The notes under the pieces are model-generated. The model did not search any database, was not told the DNA's origin, and saw nothing but the letters and a program-made list of their open reading frames with translations. Below are positions 1 through 9,363 of a stretch of DNA of 64,000 nt, in pieces (within the stretch, counting starts at the first letter, position 1; each line of letters opens with the position of its first letter). Both the position numbers and the translations under genes were made by a program. This DNA comes from Portunus trituberculatus (taxonomy: Eukaryota > Arthropoda > Malacostraca > Decapoda > Portunidae): positions 612,435 through 676,434 of the forward strand of contig NC_059269.1 of NCBI RefSeq assembly GCF_017591435.1, written 5' to 3'.

Positions 1-202
1 CTGAATGTATCACCACCACTCAGCAAATACTAATGTGAGTATGCGCAATTAAGAAATTTTTGTACTTGATCTCTGGCAAAATCGCATTTCCAGACCAGGC
101 AGTACCACATCACCAATGAGGCTTCCCGGATACAGGACCAAGAAGGTGGTATAAGGGTCAGGTAGGAGATCGTCCCACCTTGGTGATTCTTCCAATGAAG
201 GT

Positions 203-1117
203 GTGGCATTAGTCAAAATTCTATTGATATGCTTCATTGCTGAGCATAACTTGCCTTTCACCATTGTGGATCACATGATTAACCTATGCAAGGTAATGTT
301 TCCTGATTCGGCCATTGCGCAGGGTATGTCCATGAAGAAGACAAAATGCACTGATTTAACAAGAAAGCTGAGTAAATGTGTTACTGCTGAATTAGTTAAC
401 AAATTGAAACAGCACAAGTTTTCAGTCATTGTAGACAAGTCAACGGATGTCGGCACAACTAAATGTCTCACAGTTCTTGTTAAATATTATGATCCTGACA
501 CAAAGGTTATTCAAACTGGAATATTGGAACTGATTGATATGTATGATGACAACAAGGAATGTGTAGGCTCAACCGGGGAAAACCTTTTTGAATTATTAAT
601 GAAAACATTTACCTCTCATGAAATTCCTTTGGATAATTTTGTTGGGTTTGCTGCAGATGGGGCTGCAAATATCATGGGGGAACGTAATTCCCTTAGCAGC
701 CGATTAAGGGACGCAATGCCAGGGATCACAATATTCAAATGTATTTGCCACAGTATTCACTTGTGTGCTTCAGAGGCTGCCAAAACTTTACCAAGACATT
801 GTGAAACGAAGCATAGTTTCAAACAGGCCCAACAATTCCTTGAATTAAAACCCCATAAAATATTGCATGCATGCCAGACCAGGTGGCTTTCCCTTCATCA
901 GGCAGTTGACCGAATTCTAGAACAGTGGGAGGCATTGAAATTGTATTTCAAAAATAATATAGCAGAGGAGAGGTTGAAGTCGGTGGAGTACATTTTAAAA
1001 GATCTGAATGACCCATCTGTATTCCTGTACTTAAATTTTTTAAATTTCATACTCCCATCTTTCTCAAGGTTGAACCTCATGTTTCAACGGGACGGTCCAA
1101 CTATCGATTTGCTCTAG
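203..1117 (+). pseudogene. hAT-family transposase core, N-terminal/central part (decayed)
   Basis: The 304-codon open stretch reads like the RNase H-like core of ZBED/SCAND3-type hAT transposases, which cut DNA at terminal inverted repeats. Visible marks are an aspartate in a DKSTD context at about residue 79, a second acidic site in FAADGAANIMGERNSL at about residues 148-163, and a C-x2-H-like motif in CICHSIHLCASEA at about residues 181-193. A WLSLHQAVDRILEQWEAL segment typical of the insertion domain follows. The BED zinc finger expected before this part is not visible, and the frame closes at a TAG before the C-terminal domain, so this is a dead copy. The family call rests on recognised motifs, not on a search. 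Confidence 0.75.
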
Positions 1118-1320
1118 GACCAGCTGTGCACGGCCTTCTTCAGACAGAAGTATACCTTCAAAATCAAGGTATGGTTATAGATGTCCAATCACGCTGTCGT
1201 GAATTCATGATAACCATGTGCTTCCAACTACAAAAAAGGTTTGACCTCAAGTCTCCTTTTTGACGTATGGCGTCATTTTTGTGTCCGAAAACAGTGTTGG
1301 ACAGTAAAACTAGAGACTAA
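1118..1320 (+). pseudogene. Frame-broken linker of the hAT transposase
   Basis: This segment joins the two open parts of the hAT relic. No frame stays open across it, and stops occur in all three forward frames. Scattered codons still look transposase-like (for example around AFFRQK). I treat it as the decayed insertion domain, not as an intron, because no clear donor and acceptor pair brackets it. Confidence 0.45.
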
Positions 1321-1737
1321 ATGCCTTCCTTATATGATTTTGTTAAGCATGTCCTTAGAATTTATGGCGGAAATATACAGGATCTTGATTCTGAGTGGAG
1401 AAATCTAGATACAACACCTAATGTACGCCAACTGTGTCCTGAGGACTACAATATCATAGACATTTACATTAAACTACAGGAAATGAAAGACAATGAGGGA
1501 ATGTATCAATTTAAGAACTTTGCTACTTTCGCATTGCAGGTGTTGGCATTACCTACAAGCAACACTGCTGCTGAGAGAATATTTTCTAAACTTAATCTAA
1601 TTAAAACAGATATCAGGAACAGGCTCCAGATGCCAGCACTCCAAGTACTGGCTGTTATCTCCGAATCTGTAAACTTACAAGGCTGCTGCTTCAAATTCCG
1701 ACCTTCAGAAGCTATGATTCAAAGTCTTCTCACTTAA
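1321..1737 (+). pseudogene. hAT transposase C-terminal dimerisation domain (hATC)
   Basis: The 138-codon frame ends with the hATC signature: FATFALQVLALPTSNTAAER followed by IFSKLNLIKTDIRNRL. In active hAT enzymes this segment mediates dimerisation, and the AER glutamate is the last acidic residue of the catalytic set. It lies about 200 bp downstream of the core fragment on the same strand, so the two belong to one degenerate gene. No terminal inverted repeats were found flanking it, so the transposon ends are lost or too diverged to recognise. Confidence 0.8.
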
Positions 1738-1740
1738 GCA

Positions 1741-2339
1741 TTATGTTAATGAATGCAGTTTCTAAGCTGACCAAAATAATTTGTTACAAAATATTATTTT
1801 TGTAAAAACTGTAGAACTATATTGCACTTTTTCCTTATTTTCTTGATCTCAGAAAATTCCTTTTAAATTACTGATAAAATCAGTGATACTACTAATATTG
1901 ACAGTAATATTCCTTGTAATTTTTGCAAATACTTATTTGTTTTTGTAAAATAAGTATTAGAGTAATATAATACTTTAATTGTTTTCATTTCTTGTATTTG
2001 TTAATCATATCGGTTCTATGAACACTTTACATTGATTTCTATAATCCGTGTAATGTTTACACTTGTTTTTGATAATTGTATTAAAATATTTCACATAGTT
2101 ACAATGAAATTGTTTAACATATTTGTAACTGAAGTCTTGACACGGTACAGGTCAGGGCTGATTCATCGCTGACAGCCTGACCTCGATGGCGGGAGTCAAC
2201 ACTTGCATGCAGTTCCGCTTCCTACTATATCATTAGCACGGTTCTTACGGAAGCTAGGAAATATAAACTCTTACAGTCTACATATTACTAATTAGACGAT
2301 ACATTTCTCGAAAAGAGAGTGGCTTATAAACATATGGAA

Positions 2340-2341
<2 letters not shown>
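1741..2341. other. AT-rich non-coding stretch
   Basis: About 600 bp follow the transposase relic. They are strongly AT-rich in the first 350 bp and of mixed composition around 2140-2230. No coding frame, repeat unit or structural RNA is apparent. It could contain the 3' remainder of the hAT element, but no inverted terminus is visible. Confidence 0.4.

Positions 2342-2396
<55 letters not shown>
2342..2396. repeat. (CT)n microsatellite
   Basis: An uninterrupted CT dinucleotide run of about 55 bp lies in non-coding DNA between the hAT relic and the acidic ORF. Confidence 0.97.
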
Positions 2397-2400
<4 letters not shown>

Positions 2401-2614
2401 AATTTGCAATTCAGGAGAATGAAATTGTGATTCAGCGTGAGCTTTGATTAAACATTAATAGCCCAACTGACCTCGGACTGATACGCAACTACATCTCGCG
2501 CGGCATGCTTAATGAGGCCAGTATACTTGAAATCTCCACCTTGTGCATATCATCCAAGATTAGATATACGGATGAGACATTTTGTGGTTTGGTTCTTAAG
2601 GGATAATATAAAAA

Positions 2615-3094
2615 ATGAGGGACAAGAGAAAACCTGGAATTCCATACGTTTGCGAGCTTCTCAACTTATTACATAGTAGTGACGAAACTGATACTACTAC
2701 TGACAATGAAACTCAGATAAGTAATTTTGAACAAAGTGAAGATCTTTTCCCCACGGCGGAAAACCAAAATACAGAAAATTTACAGATTGACTCTGAAAAT
2801 AATTGTAGTGACGACGAAACTCAGATCACTCATGAACCAAGTGAATCTCTTTTCCAGACAGAAGATAATGTTACTCAAGAGAATCACGAGGATCTTAGCG
2901 AAGACTTTTTCGATATGAACGACGAAAATAGTGAAAGTGATCAAGACAATAATGCAGAAAATCCCTACATGATTTCCTCAGACTCTGATCCTTCATCACA
3001 TTCACAAGTCACAACTGAATTTGAATACGATGGTGACTATGATTCGGATAGCTCAGATAATTCATTAGGGCCCTTTAAAAGGCTGAAATATTAG
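2615..3094 (+). CDS. Unrecognised acidic Ser/Asp/Glu-rich protein, 159 aa
   Basis: I do not recognise this protein. It opens with a short basic segment (MRDKRKPGIPY) and is then almost wholly low-complexity and acidic, rich in D, E, S, N, Q and T. No cysteine cluster, signal peptide or membrane segment is seen. It contains an imperfect internal duplication: a block with DNETQIS, QSEDLF, TAEN and TEN is repeated as DDETQIT, PSESLF, TEDN and QEN. The ATG follows a TATA-like string (GATAATATAAAA) within 20 bp, so it may be an exon start or part of a transposon ORF with an acidic N-terminus. The open length against AT-rich surroundings supports real coding ancestry. Expression is unknown. Confidence 0.4.
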   Translation: MRDKRKPGIPYVCELLNLLHSSDETDTTTDNETQISNFEQSEDLFPTAENQNTENLQIDSENNCSDDETQITHEPSESLFQTEDNVTQENHEDLSEDFFDMNDENSESDQDNNAENPYMISSDSDPSSHSQVTTEFEYDGDYDSDSSDNSLGPFKRLKY

Positions 3095-4149
3095 GTAATG
3101 TTTTTATTTTTAACAATTTTGCTGTTGTTGTTTAGTTGTTAAGTTATCCGTGATCTAATCGATTAATAATAGTTTATGACTCATTAGTATTATTTATATC
3201 CGTTTTCTTTCACACCTATTGGTTAGAGAACGGTGCTCGGGAATCAGTGTAGACGCTCTCCTGTCCCTGGATACTTTTAAAGGCTACCTGCTAACCGTTC
3301 ACCCACAACAGTGTGGATACGGCGACAATGCTGCCGGGCTGCCCCCTTCCATTTCAGTGTCCATGTGACTACGATGGGAGGAGGATTTATTGAGTATCTC
3401 GCCCGTTATTTCACACCTTGAAAGCCACAATCCAGCCTATTTTACCTGCCTTTTTGTCTTACAATATCTAAACAAACGGTGCAAGTGGAAATTACAAGTT
3501 GTAACGACCATGCATGGATGGGAGACACCCTCGCCTTCGAGCGACTAATAACTACAATCATTGTAGGGGCAGCCAGGTGCCATATGAGTCGTACAGAATA
3601 TTCTAAACATGCCTAAAAAGGATATATGATGCACATGGTGGTGTATGAGCACGAAATAACCAACCCAAATAAATGTACAGGGTCATAGAAGGCGAAAATG
3701 GCATCTGTGGATTTTTTTGCCTTTTTCTCAGTTTCCACTTTTTATCATTCAAATCGAATCTTCTCCCACATTTCTCAACGGATTTTCAATTTTGAGGTAT
3801 CAATTTAAAGCTTAATGAAGCTGCTACTTTTTACCTCTTAGAATTCGGAATTTGTTTTTAAGTGCCACAATATAATTTTATATAAAAAAAATCGAAAAAA
3901 ATTAAATGTTCATAATGGCCATCAAAATAAAAAAAAATCTAAATTCTATGAGGTGAAAAGTTTTGGTATACAACATATTTCATATCCGTACTGGCAAAAT
4001 TGAAATATGTCCTTTACTGACAAAGTTTAAAGGAATTTTTTTTTTTTTTTATAACATGATTTTTTTATTTTTCATGCAGTTATTTATGGGTCGATTCGCT
4101 TGTAACTACTAAACTAACATCGTGTAATAAACATCTAAACGAAAAAAAA
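3095..4149. other. Non-coding AT-rich stretch
   Basis: This kilobase has no credible coding frame. It holds several A/T homopolymer runs (for example poly(T) at about 4039-4051) and some GC-richer patches around 3230-3420. I see no tRNA-like, inverted or tandem structure of note. Confidence 0.5.
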
Positions 4150-4168
4150 AATATATATATATATATAT
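4150..4168. repeat. Short (TA)n microsatellite
   Basis: A TA run of about 19 bp follows a run of nine or more A residues. Confidence 0.9.
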
Positions 4169-4640
4169 TGTTACAAATGTGTGTGTATGTGCATATGTGT
4201 GTTTGCAGGGGCTGGCTTTGTGAGTGTTAGGCCCAGGGTTGCCATGTTTGTCCTTTTAAGGACAGTCTGTCCTTTTTTTTTAGCCTGTTTGTCCTTAAGT
4301 TTTCTTGTAAAAAAGGACAGTCAAAATCTGTCCTTTTCTGTCCTTTTTCAGCAAAATTTATTTATTTATTTGTTTATTCATTGTGAACCACGGATCCGGT
4401 CAAACCTTCAAACACGCAGTCAATAAATTTGTTTCTGCAACTTCCTATCTTTTATTGTTTTATCATATTTGTTCTTGTGTTATATGAAAATAAATCGAGC
4501 ATATTATAAACTTATGATTTTTCTGTGGGATCGCAGACTGGTAACTATAATAAGCAACCGGCAACTCCCTTAAAAAAGCGCTCCCACTCCCAGCCTCCCA
4601 GTCTAGCCTAAATGTTGTTAAATTTCATATAACCCTGCAA

Positions 4641-4642
<2 letters not shown>

Positions 4643-4709
<67 letters not shown>
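4643..4709. repeat. (CT)n microsatellite
   Basis: A perfect CT run of about 67 bp lies inside the TIR element. Confidence 0.97.
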
Positions 4710-4716
<7 letters not shown>

Positions 4717-4736
4717 CACTTTTAAACACATACCTT

Positions 4737-4862
<126 letters not shown>

Positions 4863-4962
4863 CACACACTTTTTGTTATGCTGTCCTTTTTTGGAGGCAA
4901 ATGTCCTTTTTTTTAAAGCAGGTCTGTTCTTTTTTCATGTGTAGTGTCTGGCAACCCTGGAC

Positions 4963-5305
4963 TGTTAGCTCGCGGCGCGAAAGAGGAGTCTGCAAGAGAG
5001 CACGTGCGAGGCAAGACTGGGAGACGCACGCTCTGTTATTAAGACGTGCTGCCTGCTGTTGTGGTCTGTTGTGCCCGCCCCTGGGAACGCCTGTGAGTGC
5101 CTGAGTGCCCTGTGTGTGTGTGTGAAGGCTGCCCTGTGATGTACTGTGAACTGAGGACTCAGTAAAGGACGTGAGTAAGCTGGTGTTTCTCTGTCCGGCA
5201 GTGCCCGCCATTACCCCCCATTGTGTGCCTCGTGCTGATGTGCTCCGGACCCTGACAACGAAGCTGACGCAGCCAGTCAAAGCGGACAACCACGGGTGAG
5301 AAGGT

Positions 5306-5309
<4 letters not shown>
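4963..5309. other. Unassigned GC-richer sequence
   Basis: No gene is supported. GC content is higher than in the neighbours, and a short TG run lies at about 5110-5123. Part of it (CAGTAAAGGACGTGAGTAAG and GGACCCTGACA) vaguely recalls an LTR end, but no partner repeat or polypurine tract was found. Confidence 0.35.

Positions 5310-5381
<72 letters not shown>
5310..5381. repeat. (TA)n microsatellite
   Basis: A perfect TA run of about 72 bp separates GC-richer unique DNA from the flank of LINE A2. Confidence 0.97.
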
Positions 5382-5383
<2 letters not shown>

Positions 5384-5721
5384 AGCTCTGATTATTATTG
5401 ACTTGTATTTTGTTTTATTTTTTGAGGTGCAGACTAGATTTTTCGGGCGCGCTTTAATAGTTTTGGATACTGTACCGGAGGTGCAGAGGTGCGGTATAGG
5501 ACCGAGGGAAAAGATTTTAGGTGCGGAAGTACAGTTACGGACTATCTGCGTTTCGAGAAAAAAATGCCTGTGGATACATCCCTGGCTAAGTAGAAGGAAA
5601 GATTGATTGATTGATACATTTATTGTTGAATTAATAAATAAATACAACAAAGGAGGAGGATGGACCTTGCCACCCACCCCCGGGGCAAAGATTTAAGGTT
5701 AAAGTATAAAAAACACAACAC

Positions 5722-6272
5722 TTAAAAGTATATATAACAAGAATACAAGTATTTCAATGAATAAATACACATATTGCACACCTTATTGCATAAACATCCT
5801 ACAGTGTTGGAGCAAACAGGATATTCCCTGAGTATATCCCTAAGAGTGGTTGAGTCTAGGAGATGGTCAATGAGGCTATACAAGTCATGTTGACCTTGTG
5901 ACCTAAATTTAGCAATGAGAGGACATTCCATGGTATAGTGATGCAGAGTGTGTCCCCTTGGTGCAGCACACAGCACACACCAGGAGAGGCACTGACTTCC
6001 CAAAAGTATTTGTAGCCTAATCTGAGCCTCATTGCCACCCTGTCATGTGATGCAGTGTGTCTCCCATAGGTGTAAGCACAGCTGTGGGAGACACGTACAT
6101 AGTGAAGACTAGTGCTACTGCCCCTATGGCAACAAAGCTCCAACTGATCACTAATGCTACTATGTACAAAGTCCTTAATGCTACTCTTAATATAACCTAG
6201 AGTGTACTCAGTGCCAGGGTCCACTGTGTCATCTTGTAGGGCACACTGAGCAAGGCAGTCTGCTTTTTTCAT
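5722..6272 (-). pseudogene. LINE A2(-) C-terminal zinc-knuckle region
   Basis: The minus strand encodes a CxxC...H...H...C cluster (CVLCAAPRGHTLHHYTMECP), split between two overlapping frames. The same module closes ORF2 in LINE A, where it reads CKLCGQDNFHTLQHYLCFCP. It is thought to help the protein grip RNA or target DNA. The frameshift between the RNase H part and this knuckle marks the copy as inactive. Confidence 0.7.
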
Positions 6273-6687
6273 TTAGCGGGATACCCACATGAGAGGGTAT
6301 CCAGATGAAATGGACCGTGGCACCGGCACCTTCTAGGGTGTGGATGAGATCAAGACACTTATTAGCTAGATCAGAGTCCATGGGGGAGGTGGATTGAAGG
6401 GCATACAATGCAGCCTGACTGTCAATAAAGAAATATACATTCTTATGGAGAGGCTCCACAATATGGAGCGCCTCCAGTACAGCATACAGTTCTGCTCTAG
6501 TGAAAGACATGGGTGCAGGGAGCTGCCTGGAAACCTCAGTGTCAGTGTAGAGATTGGCAGAGATATAGTCATAGATGAAAAGCCCACATCCAGACCTACT
6601 GCCGTTGACTGACCCATCACAATAGACATGAATAGCCTGAACGTGTGGGTACTTGGACAATTTAGTTATGAACATGTCTTGTAGCAC
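6229..6687 (-). pseudogene. LINE A2(-) RNase H domain
   Basis: Read on the minus strand, the domain shows the RNase HI layout: YCDGSVNGSRSGCG with the first aspartate, TRAELYAVLEAL with the glutamate, FFIDSQAALYAL with the second aspartate, and IWIPSHVGIPLNEK with the histidine region. RNase H removes the RNA strand of the cDNA hybrid. The catalytic residues remain, but upstream and downstream frames are shifted, so the polyprotein is broken. Confidence 0.85.
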
Positions 6688-7316
6688 ATGAGGGAGCCAG
6701 TCCTTCTTGGGCTGATGCAGAGGTTGAATATCAACACTGACACAATGAGAGTTCTAGGCGGGTTGTAGCGGTGACATAACAACATTAATACAAGCCTCGG
6801 CTACACCTACCCCTTCAGAGAGTCAGAGCCCGTGCATAGCATCCAACTAATTGTGCGACAAGTAATTTCCTGTACCCAACACATAATACTCGGCAAGTGC
6901 AGTTCAGCTCTGAGAACTTCAATCCGTGCAGTCCTGGGGCATCCCAAGATATAGTCATGGATGGCTTCATTCTGAACAAGCTCCAGGGAATGGAGTTGGG
7001 TGGCACTAAACTGTATTAAAACAGGGTCAGTATAATCAATAAGGGACCATATGACAGATATATAGAACATTCTTAGGACTGGAATGCCAGCCCCCAAACC
7101 CCTGTTTGCTAGCCGTGGCAGACAGAGATCTCAAACATAGTAGACGGCTTGAAGAGACTTCCTAAAACAAATCTGAACACCCAGGTACTTGTGTAAATGT
7201 ACTCTAGGGATGGGAACATTGTTTACATTGGGCAGCTGAGAGACCTTCCCTTTAGCTTGAAATTTTGTTTTACATTCATTTATCACTAGTCCCATTTGGA
7301 CACACAATGCTGCCAG

Positions 7317-7604
7317 TTATGACAAAGATAACTGGAGAATCCTGGGTGTGGGGTATTGGAGGAGTATGTCATCAGTATAGATGAGGACCTGAGTGCCCTG
7401 AGGAAAGGAACAGCGCGCAATTTTGTCCATTAAAACATTAAAAAGCATTAGACTAAGGACTCCACCCTGTGGTGTTCCAAGCTCAAAGACTTCCTCAGAG
7501 GAGACTGTACCTTGAAACCAAATCTGTGCTGTTTTATTGTACAAAGAGTCCCTGATCCATCCTAATAATCTACCTTTGACACCTTTGAGAATGAGTTCCT
7601 CCAT
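7317..7604 (-). pseudogene. LINE A2(-) reverse transcriptase palm, motifs B and C
   Basis: The minus-strand frame contains GTPQGGVLSLMLFNVLMDK (motif B) and IYTDDILL at the active site, where most related copies have YADD. The plus-strand copy of this family reads IYADDILL at the same place, so the threonine is a mutation in this copy. The frame closes soon after the catalytic loop. Confidence 0.85.
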
Positions 7605-7655
7605 AATAACATCTTTGTTGGCCTTGTCGAAGGCACCCTTGAGATCACCGAAAGC

Positions 7656-8093
7656 TCAGCAGGTAGCATCCTTATTTATAAGACACTCAACAAAATAATG
7701 ACTTGTAGAGTGCCCTTTTAGGAAGCCATGTACATTGCTAGAGAGTACGCCCACCTTGTATATAAGCCTGTTCAATATTACCCGATCCATCATCTTGCAC
7801 AGACAGCTGGTGAGAGAAATAGGGCGAAAGGTGCCATCACCTTTGGGTATTGGGATGACGATGGCTGTTTTCCAAGAGAGGGGAAGCTTGCCTGCGGTGA
7901 AAGACATGTAAAATAAATTCAAGATAGGGTTGCCTACCTTTACCTCCAGGAGAGCATTGAGGATATCATAAGTGATACCATCCTTGCCAGGAGCTGTTGA
8001 CTTGCCCAACTTGACTGCCAAGAGTAGTTCGTCATGCGTGATAGGCACACAGGTGTCATCCAGCAGAGAAGCACTGTGGCAAAGCAACTCCAT
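7656..8093 (-). pseudogene. LINE A2(-) reverse transcriptase fingers
   Basis: The minus-strand frame begins just upstream of PITHDELLLAVKLGKSTAPG and runs through KDGITYDILN, IPIPKGDGTFRPISLTSCLC and GFLKGHSTSHYF. These are the N-terminal RT blocks of I-group LINEs. The frame closes at a TGA just before motif A, whose remains (GDLKGAFDKA) are readable in the next codons, so the active site is split from the fingers. Confidence 0.85.
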
Positions 8094-8335
8094 CCTTCGT
8101 GGTCTTTGCTAATCAAGCTCCTCCTGGTGTTCCACAGGAAGGCCAGAGAAGGATGAGGCTTCCTTCCACTGCAAGACGAGTTCTTGTGCCCTGCTTGCAG
8201 AATCAGGGTCACATACCTGTCATCTGGACTTGCCCTGGACGCTGTTGATATGGTGCCACACCTCCTGGAAGGAACGGGTCCTGCGCACTTTGTCCAGGAA
8301 TGAGAAGGAAAGGAAGGCATGTCTACCACACACCA

Positions 8336-8660
8336 ATTTAAGAAGACTGCACAATTGTGATCAAATTAAATCCTGACAATTAAGTCTTCAATCCTCACCT
8401 CCAACAACACAGGTGCATTGAGGGAAACAGCTCTTGTAGAGTGGGAGCTATTTTCTCAATCGACGATTTCCGCTAGCCTTTCTTTTTTTTCTTTCTTTCT
8501 TTTTTTCTAACTATATGATTAATTTCTGGGGTCTCAGAAGTGTTTTTTCCCCTCACCATGCTCTAAAATCATCATATCTGTACCCTGGAGACCACATTTT
8601 CAAAGCTTACTCCATGACGTCACGATGTAAATAAAGTCGCAATTCGACTAACGAGACTTA
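8336..8660. other. Unassigned sequence with a C/T-rich patch
   Basis: No coding frame is supported. A pyrimidine-rich run (TTTCTTTCTTTC-like) lies at about 8483-8507. The extent to which 8336-8440 still belongs to LINE A2 is unclear. Confidence 0.4.
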
Positions 8661-8875
8661 TTAATTTTGTTTTGTGACTGGTTTATCCAGTCACTAGGCA
8701 ACTATTTTGAGTTAGAAACTCTACCAACCAATGTAAAATTTCAGTCACAAATCAACATGTGTGAGCCTGTTTTAACAAGACCAACTTGTTGGTGTTGTTT
8801 TGCGACTGCTTTCTTCAGTCGGAATCTCTACGTGCGTAAAATTTCAGTCGCAAATTGGCATGTGTGAACCCGCCT
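8661..8875. repeat. Diverged tandem repeat, two units of about 100 bp
   Basis: The unit at 8661-8769 has GTTTTGTGACTGGTTTATCC then AAAATTTCAGTCACAAAT and CATGTGTGAGCC. The second unit has GTTTTGCGACTGCTTTCTTC, AAAATTTCAGTCGCAAAT and CATGTGTGAACC. Within each unit the GTCRCAAA and TTTTGYGAC strings are inverted relative to each other, so each unit can form a weak hairpin. The origin is unknown; it lies just upstream of LINE A. Confidence 0.6.
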
Positions 8876-9039
8876 TTACCACATAGTCTGTACAGTCATT
8901 CTCGGCCCAGCTGTGGCGGTGCGCGGGTCGTGCGTTACCTCGTCCTGCTACCCACCACAACAATAGCGGGTGTTTCAAACTCACCCTACCTGCCTGTAGC
9001 AAGCTTCCTCAAGAATGCAGATTATTATTCTACGCTACT

Positions 9040-9363
9040 ATGGCTGAAGGAGGTTCCATTGCAAGCACTACTGTAGTGGGGGATTTGATGCTGTCCAGCA
9101 GTGATTCTGATGACCACTACTCAAGTATGGACGATGATGCTGGATTCCAAGAGGTGATCAGCAAGGCGGAAAAGAAGAGGAGGCACGATGCAGCAAGACT
9201 AAGTGAAGACAGTGATACCTGCAAGATGCAAAATGCTAAGAAAAGTCATGCTGGTAAGGGAGGTGATTCACGTGGTACCTCCTTGGGGATGGACGCCTCC
9301 TGCAGGAAGAAGATTGGCCCCGAGATACCCTGTTGCAGCTCGCTCTCGTCTGAGCGACAGTGA
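9040..9363 (+). pseudogene. LINE A ORF1, N-terminal part before a frameshift
   Basis: This frame starts with MAEGGSIASTTVVGDLMLSS, is rich in Ser and Asp, and has a basic EKKRRHDAAR patch. It closes at TGA at 9361-9363, while the next frame continues with SDSDNENES. The best reading is one ORF1 broken by a single frameshift between about 9290 and 9360. The ATG at 9040 is the first in a leader without long upstream frames, so it is the likely original start. Confidence 0.6.

Larger units (their letters stand above)
5606..8335 (-). mobile_element. LINE A2, minus-strand copy, 5'-truncated (RNase H-bearing, I-group-like)
   Basis: Read on the minus strand, this copy carries the end of an endonuclease-RT linker, reverse transcriptase, RNase H, a C-terminal zinc knuckle and a 3' UTR. 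It ends in a short run of TCAA repeats (seen as GATT repeats at 5606-5617). A plus-strand copy of the same family at 16841-19023 has the same order and tail. LINEs of this type copy their RNA directly onto nicked chromosomal DNA. The reading frame is broken several times and the 5' half is missing. RT plus RNase H plus a CCHC end places it in the I superclade; the exact clade is not assigned. Confidence 0.85.

Noticed and set aside
4971..5309. Solo LTR or LTR fragment
   Set aside because: Some strings recall an LTR end, but there is no second LTR, no TG...CA pair that can be fixed and no target duplication.
8667..9076. Short plus-strand frames upstream of LINE A ORF1
   Set aside because: They fall on the degenerate tandem repeat and the leader, lack motifs and overlap the true ORF1 start region.
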